Source: Halorientalis sp. IM1011 (lineage in GTDB: Archaea > Halobacteriota > Halobacteria > Halobacteriales > Haloarculaceae). From it: 64,000 bases of DNA. The notes beneath the pieces were generated by a model. It saw only the letters and a program-made list of their open reading frames with translations, was not told the DNA's origin and did not search any database. The position numbers were made by a program, and so were the translations under genes. This document shows, piece by piece, positions 8,576-16,792 of the stretch; the stretch's first letter is position 1; each line of letters opens with the position of its first letter. The stretch is taken from contig NZ_CP019067.1 in the NCBI RefSeq assembly GCF_001989615.1, positions 1,984,001 through 2,048,000 on the forward strand, written 5' to 3'.

Positions 8576-9742
8576 GTGTCAAAACGTTACTACGGGATCG
8601 AGCACGGGGATTCGTTCCGGTTCCTCGTGCAGTATCTCGTCGCCACCACGGCGATTCTCTTGGCGGGCCGGGTCGGCGTCTTGCCTGGGTCGCTGGAGCC
8701 GCTGATCCGGTTTCAGGGATTCGAGGCGATCATCGTCCCGATCCAGTGGATGATGTATCTCGTCGTCGCGTTCGCCATCGTGGTGATCGCCGGTGTTTTT
8801 CGACCGGGGACGAACGTCCCCGAGGACAGTTCCGGGCCAGGGACAGCCGGAAGTGACAGGACCCGCTCGGCCTTCGACCGGGTCACCTTCCTTACCGTGT
8901 TCGCCACGACCGTCGGTGCCGTCGTCGGTGCCGGACTGATCGTCGCGGTGCCCGACTGGCTCTCGACGGTGCTCCCGGTCGTCGCGCTGTCGGCCGCGGC
9001 CGTCTCGCTCGCCTTCGCTGGCCTTGCCCTACCTGAGAGAACCGTCGGTACGGTGTTGCTGACTGCCGGTGGGACCGTTTTCCTGTTGCTGTTCCCAATC
9101 GTCACCTACCCGGTGCTGGAATTTTTCGGACTCGTCCTCGCGGCCGTCGTTGCGCTTCCGGCGCTGGTCTTTGTCCGTGGCTCGGTGCGCAGGAATCCAC
9201 CGATCGACGGTCGCTTCGCGGTCGCGGTCGCGCTCGTCTTCGCCCTCTTCGCCGGCGGCGCGATGGCTCACGACCTGTCCGGCCCGCAGCCGACCGTCTC
9301 GCTGGACCACGACTCGACGGTGAACCTCTCCGAGGTGACGATGCGAACGTACTCGTATAGCGACGTCGGCGAGCAACGCGCGACGATCTCGGTCGGAGCC
9401 CTCACAGTCCGCAACGAGTTCGACTTCGCGCGGACGACCGACCTGCCGTCCTACGACGTGTGTCTGTACGGGGCGGACGGGACCGAACTCAAAACCACGT
9501 TCGGCCTGGCGTCGGTCGCCGAGGGTGACGACTGGATCCAGAGCGAGGACGAGGTCCGTCTCCCCGGGGAAAGCCGCCACCGCTACCCCGTCTTCGTCCT
9601 CTTCGAGGATCGCGTGTCCCGCGTCCCGGCCGAAATCCGCGACCTCGGACCCGTCCCGGTCCGTCGAGCCGAGAGTTGTCCCGAGACCACCGACGGGCCG
9701 ACGCTGGTGTTGGTTCCTGACGACGGACGTGGCCGACGATAA
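8576..9742 (+). CDS. Multi-pass membrane protein with extracytoplasmic C-terminal domain (paralog 1)
   Basis: The gene encodes 388 residues from a GTG start. The first ~240 residues hold about seven hydrophobic segments. The AHDLSGPQPTV motif then opens a soluble domain of ~145 residues that is probably outside the membrane, rich in beta strands and Asp, with a Cys near each end (YDVCLYG and AESCPET). The protein at 10668-11792 is a full-length paralog with the same motifs and the same C-terminal signature SCPETTDGP. No known family is recognised. The two copies are separated only by a toxin-antitoxin pair on the opposite strand. Confidence 0.85.
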   Translation: MSKRYYGIEHGDSFRFLVQYLVATTAILLAGRVGVLPGSLEPLIRFQGFEAIIVPIQWMMYLVVAFAIVVIAGVFRPGTNVPEDSSGPGTAGSDRTRSAFDRVTFLTVFATTVGAVVGAGLIVAVPDWLSTVLPVVALSAAAVSLAFAGLALPERTVGTVLLTAGGTVFLLLFPIVTYPVLEFFGLVLAAVVALPALVFVRGSVRRNPPIDGRFAVAVALVFALFAGGAMAHDLSGPQPTVSLDHDSTVNLSEVTMRTYSYSDVGEQRATISVGALTVRNEFDFARTTDLPSYDVCLYGADGTELKTTFGLASVAEGDDWIQSEDEVRLPGESRHRYPVFVLFEDRVSRVPAEIRDLGPVPVRRAESCPETTDGPTLVLVPDDGRGRR

Positions 9743-9771
9743 TCGTCACTCACTGTAACGGACGGTCACGA

Positions 9772-10194
9772 TCATGCCGGGTCGTCGCGGAACCGCGTGA
9801 TCGGAACGTCCGAGATACTGTCGTAATCGTCGTCGGCACCGACGAGCAGCGTGCCGTCGACGTGGGTCGCCGTCGCGAGTGCGAACGCGTCTCCGAGTGC
9901 GGGTGCGTGGCGGGACTTGAACTCCGAGGCGAGTCGCCACGTCTCTGCCGTGTCGATCCGTTCGATCCCGCTCTCTTCGAGTACGTCGACGATCATCTCG
10001 GCGCGTTCTTCGCTGTCGAGCCCTCGCACGACGTAGTGGACTTCAGCGAGGTTGACTGCCGAGATGTATCCCGCCACAGATCCCTCCACGCCGCCGATGT
10101 ATCGCTCGACGACGTCACTCCCAGGTTCGTCACGGAAGTACGCGATGAGCGGTTCGGCGTCGAAGACGACCGTCTCGGGCAGCTTGTCTCTCAT
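9772..10194 (-). CDS. vapC: VapC-type PIN-domain ribonuclease toxin
   Basis: This 140-residue PIN domain has the acidic residues of the family: Asp12 in VVFDAEPL, Glu near residue 50 in NLAEVHY, Asp near 101 in LGDAFALATA, and a final DDDYDS. PIN toxins cleave RNA (tRNA or rRNA in known VapC proteins) and are held inactive by the cognate antitoxin. The start codon overlaps the stop of the AbrB-like antitoxin gene upstream (ATGA, 4 bases), the standard vapBC layout. The target RNA is unknown. Confidence 0.93.
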   Translation of the reverse strand: MRDKLPETVVFDAEPLIAYFRDEPGSDVVERYIGGVEGSVAGYISAVNLAEVHYVVRGLDSEERAEMIVDVLEESGIERIDTAETWRLASEFKSRHAPALGDAFALATATHVDGTLLVGADDDYDSISDVPITRFRDDPA

Positions 10195-10502
10195 TCGTCC
10201 GTCCCATCGGTTTCGTCGCGCTCGCGGTCGCGCAACTCCGTCTCCCTGGCGGTGTCACGCTCTCGACTCTCACGGAGCCGTTCGGTAGCCGTCCGCCCAT
10301 CGTCGTCGGTTTTCCCTGCCAGTATGCCCCGGAGATCGGTCGCCGAGCGAATCGGCCGCACGGCGATTTCGCCATCTTCCGTCCGCACGAACTTCACCCG
10401 TCCCGGCGTGTCGATTCCCAACTCCTCCCGGAACTCCTTGGGAATCGTCGCCTGCCCCCGCGACGACACCGAGACCACTTTCTCTGATTCTGTTCCACTC
10501 AT
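10191..10502 (-). CDS. vapB: VapB-type antitoxin, SpoVT-AbrB DNA-binding domain
   Basis: This protein of 103 residues has an N-terminal swapped-hairpin AbrB domain (VSVSSRGQATIPKEFREELGI). A highly charged C-terminal tail (RLRESRERDTARETE) probably wraps the VapC toxin. An ATG five codons upstream (10517) is also in frame. The start at 10502 is preferred because a TATA-like TTTAGTA at 10534-10540 would start transcription between the two ATGs. The family represses its own operon. The gene is translationally coupled to vapC. Confidence 0.9.
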   Translation of the reverse strand: MSGTESEKVVSVSSRGQATIPKEFREELGIDTPGRVKFVRTEDGEIAVRPIRSATDLRGILAGKTDDDGRTATERLRESRERDTARETELRDRERDETDGTDE

Positions 10503-10667
10503 ATTCTCTCTATCCATTACTTCGAGAGATTCATACTAAACGTTGTTGCTGACGCCGCCGGGCCGTCGCCCTCGTAACTGATTGTACCTCACCGGTCCGC
10601 TTGCGTCTGCTCACGTCACGCGGTCGGCGACACAAGGCTTATTCTGTCAGTCGGGGTCGCTCGAAAC

Positions 10668-11792
10668 GTGTCAAACGACGATCCGTTCCGGCTGGCCCTG
10701 CAGGTGCCCGTCGCCGGGACGGCGCTGTTGGTCGCCGCTGCCGGTGGCCTCCTCGGCGGTTCGCTCGCGCCCCTGGTTCGGATCGAGGGGCTGGAGGCGA
10801 TGATCGTCCCGCTCATGCTGACTTTCTACGTCATGACCGGTTTTCTCTTCACCTTCGGTGCGATGGCGGCGTCGCAGATATCGGGGGAAACCACTGAGGA
10901 GCGCGGCCGCGACGTCGCCGACTCCGAAACTGAGTGGGGGCGCGTTGCGACCGCGCTGGCGGGGACTGCCGTCGGATCCGCCGTCGGTGGGAGGCTGGTG
11001 TTCGGCGTCCCGGACTGGCTTTCCACGACGCTACCGCTCGTCGCGCTGTTCGCGGCGGCCGTCGCGTTCGTCCTCGCCGGCGACGCGGTGCCGATTCGCG
11101 GTCTCGACACGGCGTTGCGGAGCGCCGGCGGGACGATCTATCTGTTCGTGGTCCCAGCGGCGCTGTATCCGGTGTTCGACCTCGCCGGCCTCATGATTGC
11201 TGCGGTGGTCGGAGCCGCGTCCTTCCTCGTGGCTCGTCGCTGGGTGCGCGGCGGGATGCCGATCGATCGCCGCATCTCGGTCGCGGTCGCGCTCGTCTTC
11301 GCACTCGTCGCCGGCGGCGTGATGGCTCACGACCTGTCCGGCCCGCAGCCGACCGTCGAACTCCATACCGACCCGACGGTGAACCTCTCGACCCCCGAGG
11401 AGCGGTTTTACTCCTGGAGCGATACCGGGCAGAACCGGTCGATGGTCCGCGTCGGGACGGTCACGGCTCGCAACGAGTTCGACTTCGGGCGAACCGCCGC
11501 CCTCCCGGCGTACGCGGCGTGTCTCTACGGACCGAACGGGACGCGTCCGGCCCCGGACCGAGTCGCCGCACCGGTCGTCGAGACCGACGGGTGGGTCAGC
11601 GCCGTCGAGGAGGTACGACTCGTCGACGACGGGAGTCGACGGTTCAGCGTCGTCGTCTTTCTCGATGGGTTCGACGAGCGCTCGAACGACGAAATCCGTA
11701 ACTGGGGGACCGTTCCGGTCCGACGGGCTAATAGCTGTCCCGAGACCACCGACGGGCCGGCGCTGGTACTGGTTCCCGCCGACGAAAACTGA
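10668..11792 (+). CDS. Multi-pass membrane protein with extracytoplasmic C-terminal domain (paralog 2)
   Basis: This 374-residue paralog of the protein at 8576 has the same topology: about seven membrane segments, then VMAHDLSGPQPTV and a soluble beta-rich domain with YAACLYG and ANSCPETTDGP. It also starts with GTG, preceded by the similar box GGCTTATTC at 10636-10644. Divergence is greatest in the first extramembrane loop and in the C-terminal domain centre. The stop codon abuts that of lipA on the other strand (TGATCA). Function is unknown. Confidence 0.85.
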   Translation: MSNDDPFRLALQVPVAGTALLVAAAGGLLGGSLAPLVRIEGLEAMIVPLMLTFYVMTGFLFTFGAMAASQISGETTEERGRDVADSETEWGRVATALAGTAVGSAVGGRLVFGVPDWLSTTLPLVALFAAAVAFVLAGDAVPIRGLDTALRSAGGTIYLFVVPAALYPVFDLAGLMIAAVVGAASFLVARRWVRGGMPIDRRISVAVALVFALVAGGVMAHDLSGPQPTVELHTDPTVNLSTPEERFYSWSDTGQNRSMVRVGTVTARNEFDFGRTAALPAYAACLYGPNGTRPAPDRVAAPVVETDGWVSAVEEVRLVDDGSRRFSVVVFLDGFDERSNDEIRNWGTVPVRRANSCPETTDGPALVLVPADEN

Positions 11793-12770
11793 TCACTCGC
11801 TCGCTCGCGCCCGCTCGCGGGCTACGGCCGGGTCCTCACCGTCCAGCACGGCCTCGACGAACAGTTCACCGGCGCGGTAGGAGGACCGGACCATCGGCCC
11901 CGACGCGCAGTAGAGAAAGCCCAGTTCCTCCTCGGCCACCCGCTGCCAGGTGTCGAAGGCGTCGGGGTGAACGTAGTCGCTCACTTCCAGATGCGAGCGC
12001 GAGGGCTGGAGGTACTGCCCGAGCGTCACCACGTCGACGCCGACCGTCTTGAGATCTCGGAGGGTCTGATAGATCTCGTGGTCGTACTCGCCGACGCCCA
12101 GCATCAGGCTGGTCTTGGTGTAGATGTCGCTCTCCCGATCGACCTGCCGGAGGACGGAGAGGGACTGCTCGTAGCCGGCCCGGCGGTCCCGGACGGGCCA
12201 CTGCAGGCGGTCGACGGTCTCGATGTTGTGGGCGATCACGTCTGGTTCTGCGTCGACGATCTTCCCCACGAGGTCGGGGTCGCCCTGGAAATCTGGGATC
12301 AGACACTCCACCAGAATGCCGGGGTGGCGCTCCTTGATCGCGCGGATCGTCTCGGCGAAGTGGCCCGCGCCCTGGTCGGCCAGGTCGTCGCGGTCGACGG
12401 AGGTGAGGACGACGTAGTCTAATCCTATTTCGGCGACGGCGTCGGCGACCTGCTGGGGTTCGTCGGGATCCAGCGGCTCCATCCCGCCGGTCTCGACGTC
12501 ACAGAAGTTACAGCCTCGCGAACAGCGTTCACCCATGAGCATGAACGTCGCGGTGCCGGGGCCGTCCCGGCCCCCCTCGGCGGCATCCGCCGCCTCGGCA
12601 TCCGGAGCCGCATTCGCGGCTCCCGACCAACACTCCCCGAGATTCGGACAGTTGGCTTCCTCGCAGACGGTGTGGAGGTCGTGGTCCCGCAGGGTCTCCT
12701 TGATGTCGGTGAAGCGCTCGCCCGACGGCGGGGCCATCTTGAGCCAGTCGGGCTTGCGGGCGCGACTCAT
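11793..12770 (-). CDS. lipA: Lipoyl synthase
   Basis: This radical-SAM enzyme inserts two sulfur atoms into octanoyl groups on E2 or GcvH. The auxiliary-cluster cysteines CEEANCPNLGEC (Cx4Cx5C) are followed by the radical-SAM cluster motif CSRGCNFC (Cx3Cx2C). The C-terminal RSSYRAGE contains the Ser that closes the auxiliary cluster. Between the two clusters (after ECWSG) there is an Ala-rich extra segment, ANAAPDAEAADAAEGG, encoded by two DNA palindromes (12579-12594 and 12604-12623). The start at 12770 gives 325 residues. It serves the 2-oxoacid dehydrogenase encoded nearby. Confidence 0.96.
   Translation of the reverse strand: MSRARKPDWLKMAPPSGERFTDIKETLRDHDLHTVCEEANCPNLGECWSGAANAAPDAEAADAAEGGRDGPGTATFMLMGERCSRGCNFCDVETGGMEPLDPDEPQQVADAVAEIGLDYVVLTSVDRDDLADQGAGHFAETIRAIKERHPGILVECLIPDFQGDPDLVGKIVDAEPDVIAHNIETVDRLQWPVRDRRAGYEQSLSVLRQVDRESDIYTKTSLMLGVGEYDHEIYQTLRDLKTVGVDVVTLGQYLQPSRSHLEVSDYVHPDAFDTWQRVAEEELGFLYCASGPMVRSSYRAGELFVEAVLDGEDPAVARERARASE
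12579..12623. repeat. Pair of palindromes inside lipA
   Basis: GGCGGC-ATCC-GCCGCC (12579-12594) and GGAGCCGC-ATTC-GCGGCTCC (12604-12623) are adjacent perfect inverted repeats. Together they encode the Ala-rich insertion between the two iron-sulfur motifs of LipA. The reading frame is kept. Confidence 0.8.
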
Positions 12771-12847
12771 TGCCCGACAGTTGGCGCGGTCGCGCAAAAG
12801 ACGTTGGGTTCCTCGGGGGCCGATTCCACTTTCGCTCCGCGACGGAA

Positions 12848-12860
12848 ACGCCTATACTGT
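12848..12860 (+). promoter_or_regulatory. TATA-like box of the Ski2-like helicase gene
   Basis: CGCCTATACTG lies about 27 bases before the GTG at 12881. This supports a leaderless start there rather than at the in-frame ATG at 12770, which would overlap the lipA start. Confidence 0.5.
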
Positions 12861-12880
12861 CGGCCCTCTCGGTTCTGGTC

Positions 12881-15271
12881 GTGGCAGGTAGCGTAGATCA
12901 CGAGCCGCAGGTGGCCATCGACGAGGTCCTCCCCGAGTACGCCGACGCCTTCCCGTTCGAGTCGTTCAACCGGATGCAGTCGGAGGCGCTACCGGCACTC
13001 CTGGAGGGCGACGACAACGTCGTCGTCAGCGCACCGACCGCCAGCGGCAAGACCGCCCTCGCCGAGGTCGCCATCTGCAAGGTGTTACAGGCCGGCGGCA
13101 CCGCCCTCTTTCTCGCGCCCCTCCGTGCGCTCACCAACGAGAAGGAAAGCGAGTGGGAGCGCTTCGAGGATCTGGGCTACTCGGTGTACGTCGTCACCGG
13201 CGAACGCGACCTCAACCCCAGACGTGCCGAGCGGGCCGACATACTCGTGATGACGCCGGAGAAGGCCGACTCGGCCACGCGCAAACACGACTCGCCGCGC
13301 TACGGCTTCGTCACCGACGTGGACTGCTGTATCATCGACGAGGTCCACCTGCTCGATTCCGACCGCAGGGGGTCTGTACTCGAAGTCACCATCTCGCGGC
13401 TCCGGCGGCTCTGTGACCCCCGGATCGTCGCGCTCTCGGCGACGATGCCCAACGTCGACGACGTGGCCGAGTGGCTCGACGCCCCGGCCGAGACCACCTT
13501 CGCCTTCGGCGAGACGTACCGACCAGTCCCGCTGGAGGCCGGCGTCAAGACCTACACGCACGGCGAGAACGCCTTCGCCGACAAGTACCGCCGGCTCTAC
13601 CGGGCGCTGGATCTGGTGGAACCCCACCTCCGCGAGGACGGCCAGGGACTCGTGTTCGTCTCCTCCCGGCAGGACACCGTGCAGGCCGCCAAGAAGACTC
13701 GGGACGAACTCGCCGAGCGGGACGTGCCGATGGGCGCCCGCGGCGACTACGACTTCCATCAGGAAGCCGAACAGCTCCAGAACGAGACGCTCCGGAAGTC
13801 CGTGCTCGACGGCGTGGGATTTCACCACGCGGGCCTCTCGAAGGACGACAAGAACCTGGTCGAGAAGTGGTTCCGGGAGGGCACGCTGGGACTCCTCTTC
13901 TCGACCTCGACGCTGGCGTGGGGTGTCAACCTCCCCGCCCGCTGTGTCGTCATCCGGGACACGAAGCTCCACGACCCCCTCGAAGGGGAGGTGGACATGA
14001 GCCCGCTGGACGTGCTCCAGATGCTCGGGCGTGCGGGGCGACCGGGCTACGACGATCAGGGCTATGCCTGGGTCGTCTGTGACGGCTCGGACGCCGACAA
14101 GTACCGCCAGCTGCTCCGGGACGGCAAGGAGATCGAGTCGCGACTGGCGACCGATCTGGACGCCCACCTCAACGCCGAGATCGTCCTCGGCACGGTACGA
14201 GATATCGACGACGTGCTGGACTGGATCGAGACCACCTTCTACGCGGTGCGGGCGCGGTCGGCCCCCGACCAGTACGACTCGGACGGACAGCTACGCGACC
14301 GCGTTAGTGACACGCTAGAGAAACTGGTCGATCAGGGATTCGTCGAGCGCGACGGCCTGTCGCTCTCGCCGACGCGACTCGGCAGGCTGGCCTCGAAGTT
14401 CTACCTCCGGCTTGACACTGCCCGGGAGTTCGCGGATCTGGCGCGCCGGGCCGAGGGGGGCGACGGGACCGCGACGGAACTCACGACCGACGACGTGTTG
14501 CGGGCCGTCGCGACGGCCGCGGAGTTCGACAGCGCGAGCGCCCGCAAGGACGAACGCGACGCCGTGCGTGCCGTGCTGGGCGATCGCGCCCGCGATCTCG
14601 ATCCGGGGCCGCGGAAGGTGCTCGCGATCCTCGACTCCAGTATGGACTCGGCCACCCCCACGGAACTCCGGAGCGACGCGTGGGTGATCCGCCAGAACGC
14701 CCTCCGCCTGCTCGCCGCGCTCCGGGCCTTCCTCGATCACCTCGGGACGGCCGCGGCGGCCAACCTCGCCGCACGCGTCGAGGCCCGTATCGAACACGGC
14801 GTCAGCGAAGACGCCGTGGGGCTGACCGCGCTGGACGGGGTCGGCTCCGGGCGAGCCTCCAGGCTCGCCACGAAGGGCCTCGGCTCGCCGGCGGACGTGC
14901 GCGAGGCTGGCGTGTCCGGCCTCGTGGACGCTGGCCTCGCGGAAGGCGTCGCGACACAGGTTCACGACAGCGCCCGCTCCCTGCCGGACCTCCGGTTCGA
15001 CTGGGGCGCGTTTCCCGACGCGATCGCCAGCGGCGGCAACGAGATGTGTGAGGTGACGGTCACGAACGCGGGCGACGGTGCTCGCGCGGGCGTGCGCGTC
15101 ACGGTCAACGGTCACGAGATGACCACGAGCGACGGCTACCTCGGCACGGCGTCGCTCCCGGTCGGCGTCTTCGGCGGCGACGCCGAGACGTTGACCTTCA
15201 CCACCGAGGTCTACTTCCCGGATCTACCGCTCGAACCCGTCTCGGACTCCCGGACAGTACGCGTCGAGTGA
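12881..15271 (+). CDS. Ski2/Hel308-like superfamily 2 DNA/RNA helicase
   Basis: This ATP-dependent helicase has about 796 residues. It carries motif I (APTASGKT), the DExH box IIDEVHLL, motif III SATMPN and motif VI QMLGRAGRPG. After the RecA pair come a winged-helix region, a helical ratchet-like region and a helix-hairpin-helix segment (LDGVGSGRASRLATKG). The last ~85 residues form a beta-rich domain (MCEVTVTNAGDGARAGVRVTV). This order resembles Hel308/Ski2-type enzymes acting at stalled forks or on RNA. The added C-terminal beta domain is not part of Hel308 as I know it. GTG at 12881 is the preferred start. It is divergent from lipA. Confidence 0.9.
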   Translation: MAGSVDHEPQVAIDEVLPEYADAFPFESFNRMQSEALPALLEGDDNVVVSAPTASGKTALAEVAICKVLQAGGTALFLAPLRALTNEKESEWERFEDLGYSVYVVTGERDLNPRRAERADILVMTPEKADSATRKHDSPRYGFVTDVDCCIIDEVHLLDSDRRGSVLEVTISRLRRLCDPRIVALSATMPNVDDVAEWLDAPAETTFAFGETYRPVPLEAGVKTYTHGENAFADKYRRLYRALDLVEPHLREDGQGLVFVSSRQDTVQAAKKTRDELAERDVPMGARGDYDFHQEAEQLQNETLRKSVLDGVGFHHAGLSKDDKNLVEKWFREGTLGLLFSTSTLAWGVNLPARCVVIRDTKLHDPLEGEVDMSPLDVLQMLGRAGRPGYDDQGYAWVVCDGSDADKYRQLLRDGKEIESRLATDLDAHLNAEIVLGTVRDIDDVLDWIETTFYAVRARSAPDQYDSDGQLRDRVSDTLEKLVDQGFVERDGLSLSPTRLGRLASKFYLRLDTAREFADLARRAEGGDGTATELTTDDVLRAVATAAEFDSASARKDERDAVRAVLGDRARDLDPGPRKVLAILDSSMDSATPTELRSDAWVIRQNALRLLAALRAFLDHLGTAAAANLAARVEARIEHGVSEDAVGLTALDGVGSGRASRLATKGLGSPADVREAGVSGLVDAGLAEGVATQVHDSARSLPDLRFDWGAFPDAIASGGNEMCEVTVTNAGDGARAGVRVTVNGHEMTTSDGYLGTASLPVGVFGGDAETLTFTTEVYFPDLPLEPVSDSRTVRVE

Positions 15272-15485
15272 CTCGAAACCCGAAACTCGCTCAGAAGCGC
15301 CGATAAATTTTCTAAACGTCTCTCGACACGTCTTGAAACGTCTGCCTGTCGGAAGGCCGTCTCTATCTGGATGCTAAAACGTGGCTAAAGAACGGTGAAC
15401 TCACGAAAACGAGGTGAATTTTCGGCAACCGTCGGCCCCTTATATGGGGGTATCCGTCCAAGGGGTGAGTGCAGGGAGACCCACC
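15272..15485 (+). promoter_or_regulatory. Intergenic region with ACGTCT repeats and TATA box
   Basis: Three ACGTCT motifs at 15316, 15328 and 15338 are spaced 12 and 10 bases apart, close to one helical turn. A TATA-like CCCCTTATATGGGGG lies at 15436-15450, itself a short dyad, about 45 bases ahead of the small membrane protein start. Otherwise the stretch holds no gene. Confidence 0.35.
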
Positions 15486-15728
15486 ATGTCCACGCAATCG
15501 ACCTCCACGCTCGACGACCTCGCAGACTGGACCGCCCGCAAAGAAGCCGGCAGCAAGCTCCTGGCCCCGGTGCGATGTCTCGGCTTCTGGAGCGCGGTCG
15601 TGCTCCCGCTCGTGCTGGTCCCGATGATGGCGGCGGGGCTGGCCGGGGAGTACCTCCCGCTGTTCGGGGCGCTGGTCGTCGCGAACCTCGCCGGCGCGGT
15701 CCTCGGTCGGGACTACAACCGCGACTGA
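15486..15728 (+). CDS. Small membrane protein (80 residues)
   Basis: The protein begins with a polar, charged N-terminus (LDDLADWTARKEAGSKLLAPVR). Two hydrophobic segments follow, about residues 33-50 and 55-72, ending in the short tail GRDYNRD. This looks like a two-helix inner membrane protein with both ends inside. No family is recognised. The ATG at 15486 was chosen because upstream codons encode no plausible extension and the promoter-like box lies 45 bases upstream. Confidence 0.65.
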   Translation: MSTQSTSTLDDLADWTARKEAGSKLLAPVRCLGFWSAVVLPLVLVPMMAAGLAGEYLPLFGALVVANLAGAVLGRDYNRD

Positions 15729-15962
15729 CGACGTGGACGCGGTGGGCTCGCCTGCCCGATCGGTCCCCACCCGACTCCACTGCCCTCCGCCCGTCTCCAC
15801 ACGGCCCCCGACCCCTCCACTGCCCTCCCCACCGACCCCCACTACTCCCCCACCCCGGATCGGACTGCTCCCGCTCCGATCCATCGACCTCCACCGTTCC
15901 TCCCCACCGACGCCTTTCCCCTCTCCTGTCAGTTCTCCACCACGTTTCGAGACTACCGACCG
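15729..15962. other. Polypyrimidine (C/T-rich) intergenic tract
   Basis: There is no gene here. The plus strand is almost entirely C and T from about 15770 to 15945, with many C3-C5 runs (densest 15801-15857). The complementary strand therefore has dense G runs that could form G-quadruplexes. A direct repeat CTCCACTGCCCTCC occurs twice, 39 bases apart. The apparent frames across it are Pro/Ser-rich and not credible as protein. Confidence 0.7.
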
Positions 15963-15963
15963 G

Positions 15964-15976
15964 ATATTTATATACT
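15964..15976 (+). promoter_or_regulatory. TATA box of the zinc-ribbon gene
   Basis: ATATTTATATACT lies about 27 bases upstream of the ATG at 15998, fitting a leaderless transcript. It directly follows the polypyrimidine tract. Confidence 0.6.
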
Positions 15977-15997
15977 AAACCAGGACCAGCCCGGGCT

Positions 15998-16741
15998 ATG
16001 CACGAGGAAACGCGCGTGCTGGCCGGCGAGTGTACGATTCGCGACTCGAACGATCCCGGAACACGCCGGGGCGAGGTGGTCGTCGTCTGCAAACCCGACG
16101 ACACCGTGCTGGTCCACGACGCCGACGGCTACCAGCCGACGGCCTGGCTCACCCGTGCCGAGACCGTGACGTTCGCCGACGGCGTCCTCACCGCCACCGA
16201 CGGTGACCAGTTCGTCCGCGTCGAGGTCCACGAGGAGTACGACCGGACGAGCCATCCCGTCTCAGCCGTCGGCACCCCGGTCGGCGATTGCCCCGACTGC
16301 GACGGTCGGCTCGTCCGGGACGACGGCGCGGTGACCTGTCTGGACTGCCGGACGACGTACGGTCTCCCGCGGGACGCGACCGTCCTGACCGAGGCCGAGG
16401 ACTGCGCGTGTGGGTGCCCGCGGATGCGCGTCGAGCGCGGGCGCGCGTTCGAAGTCTGCCTCGACCGGGACTGCGAGTCGCTGGACGAAGCGGTACAGAC
16501 GGCCTTCGACCGCGAGTGGGACTGTCCGAACTGCGGCGGCGACCTCCGTGTCCTCCGACGGGGCGGCCTGCTCGCCGGCTGTGAGCACTACCCCGACTGC
16601 GACACGGGCTGGGGGATCCCGACCGGGACGGTGGCCGAGGAGTGTGACTGCGGGCTGCCGGTGTTCGAGACCGCGAACGGCCGACGGTGTCTGGACAGCG
16701 GCTGTGATCGCGCCGCGCCGGAGCCCGCTCGTCCGTCGTGA
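15998..16741 (+). CDS. NucS-N-like (DUF91) domain fused to topoisomerase-type C4 zinc ribbons
   Basis: The protein has 247 residues. The first ~85 (VLAGECTIRD, then VVVVCKPDDTVLVHDADGYQPTAWLTRAE) closely resemble the N-terminal beta-barrel domain of the mismatch endonuclease NucS. The NucS nuclease domain itself is absent. The remainder carries several Cys4 ribbons: CPDCDGR...CLDC, CACGCP...C, CPNCGGDL with GCEHYPDCDTGW (topoisomerase I C4 type), and ECDCGLPVFE...CLDSGC. A DNA- or RNA-binding role is likely; a catalytic one is not visible. It has its own leaderless promoter and sits ahead of endA-trpS. Confidence 0.8.
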   Translation: MHEETRVLAGECTIRDSNDPGTRRGEVVVVCKPDDTVLVHDADGYQPTAWLTRAETVTFADGVLTATDGDQFVRVEVHEEYDRTSHPVSAVGTPVGDCPDCDGRLVRDDGAVTCLDCRTTYGLPRDATVLTEAEDCACGCPRMRVERGRAFEVCLDRDCESLDEAVQTAFDREWDCPNCGGDLRVLRRGGLLAGCEHYPDCDTGWGIPTGTVAEECDCGLPVFETANGRRCLDSGCDRAAPEPARPS

Positions 16742-16792
16742 TCGCGCCGTCGAGACCGTGGGTGCTTTGTCGGCGCGTGGGCGAGGACCAGT

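Noticed and set aside
15733-15978. Pro/Ser-rich frame across the polypyrimidine tract
   Set aside because: It arises from C/T-rich DNA, has no haloarchaeal acidity and overlaps the promoter of the next gene.
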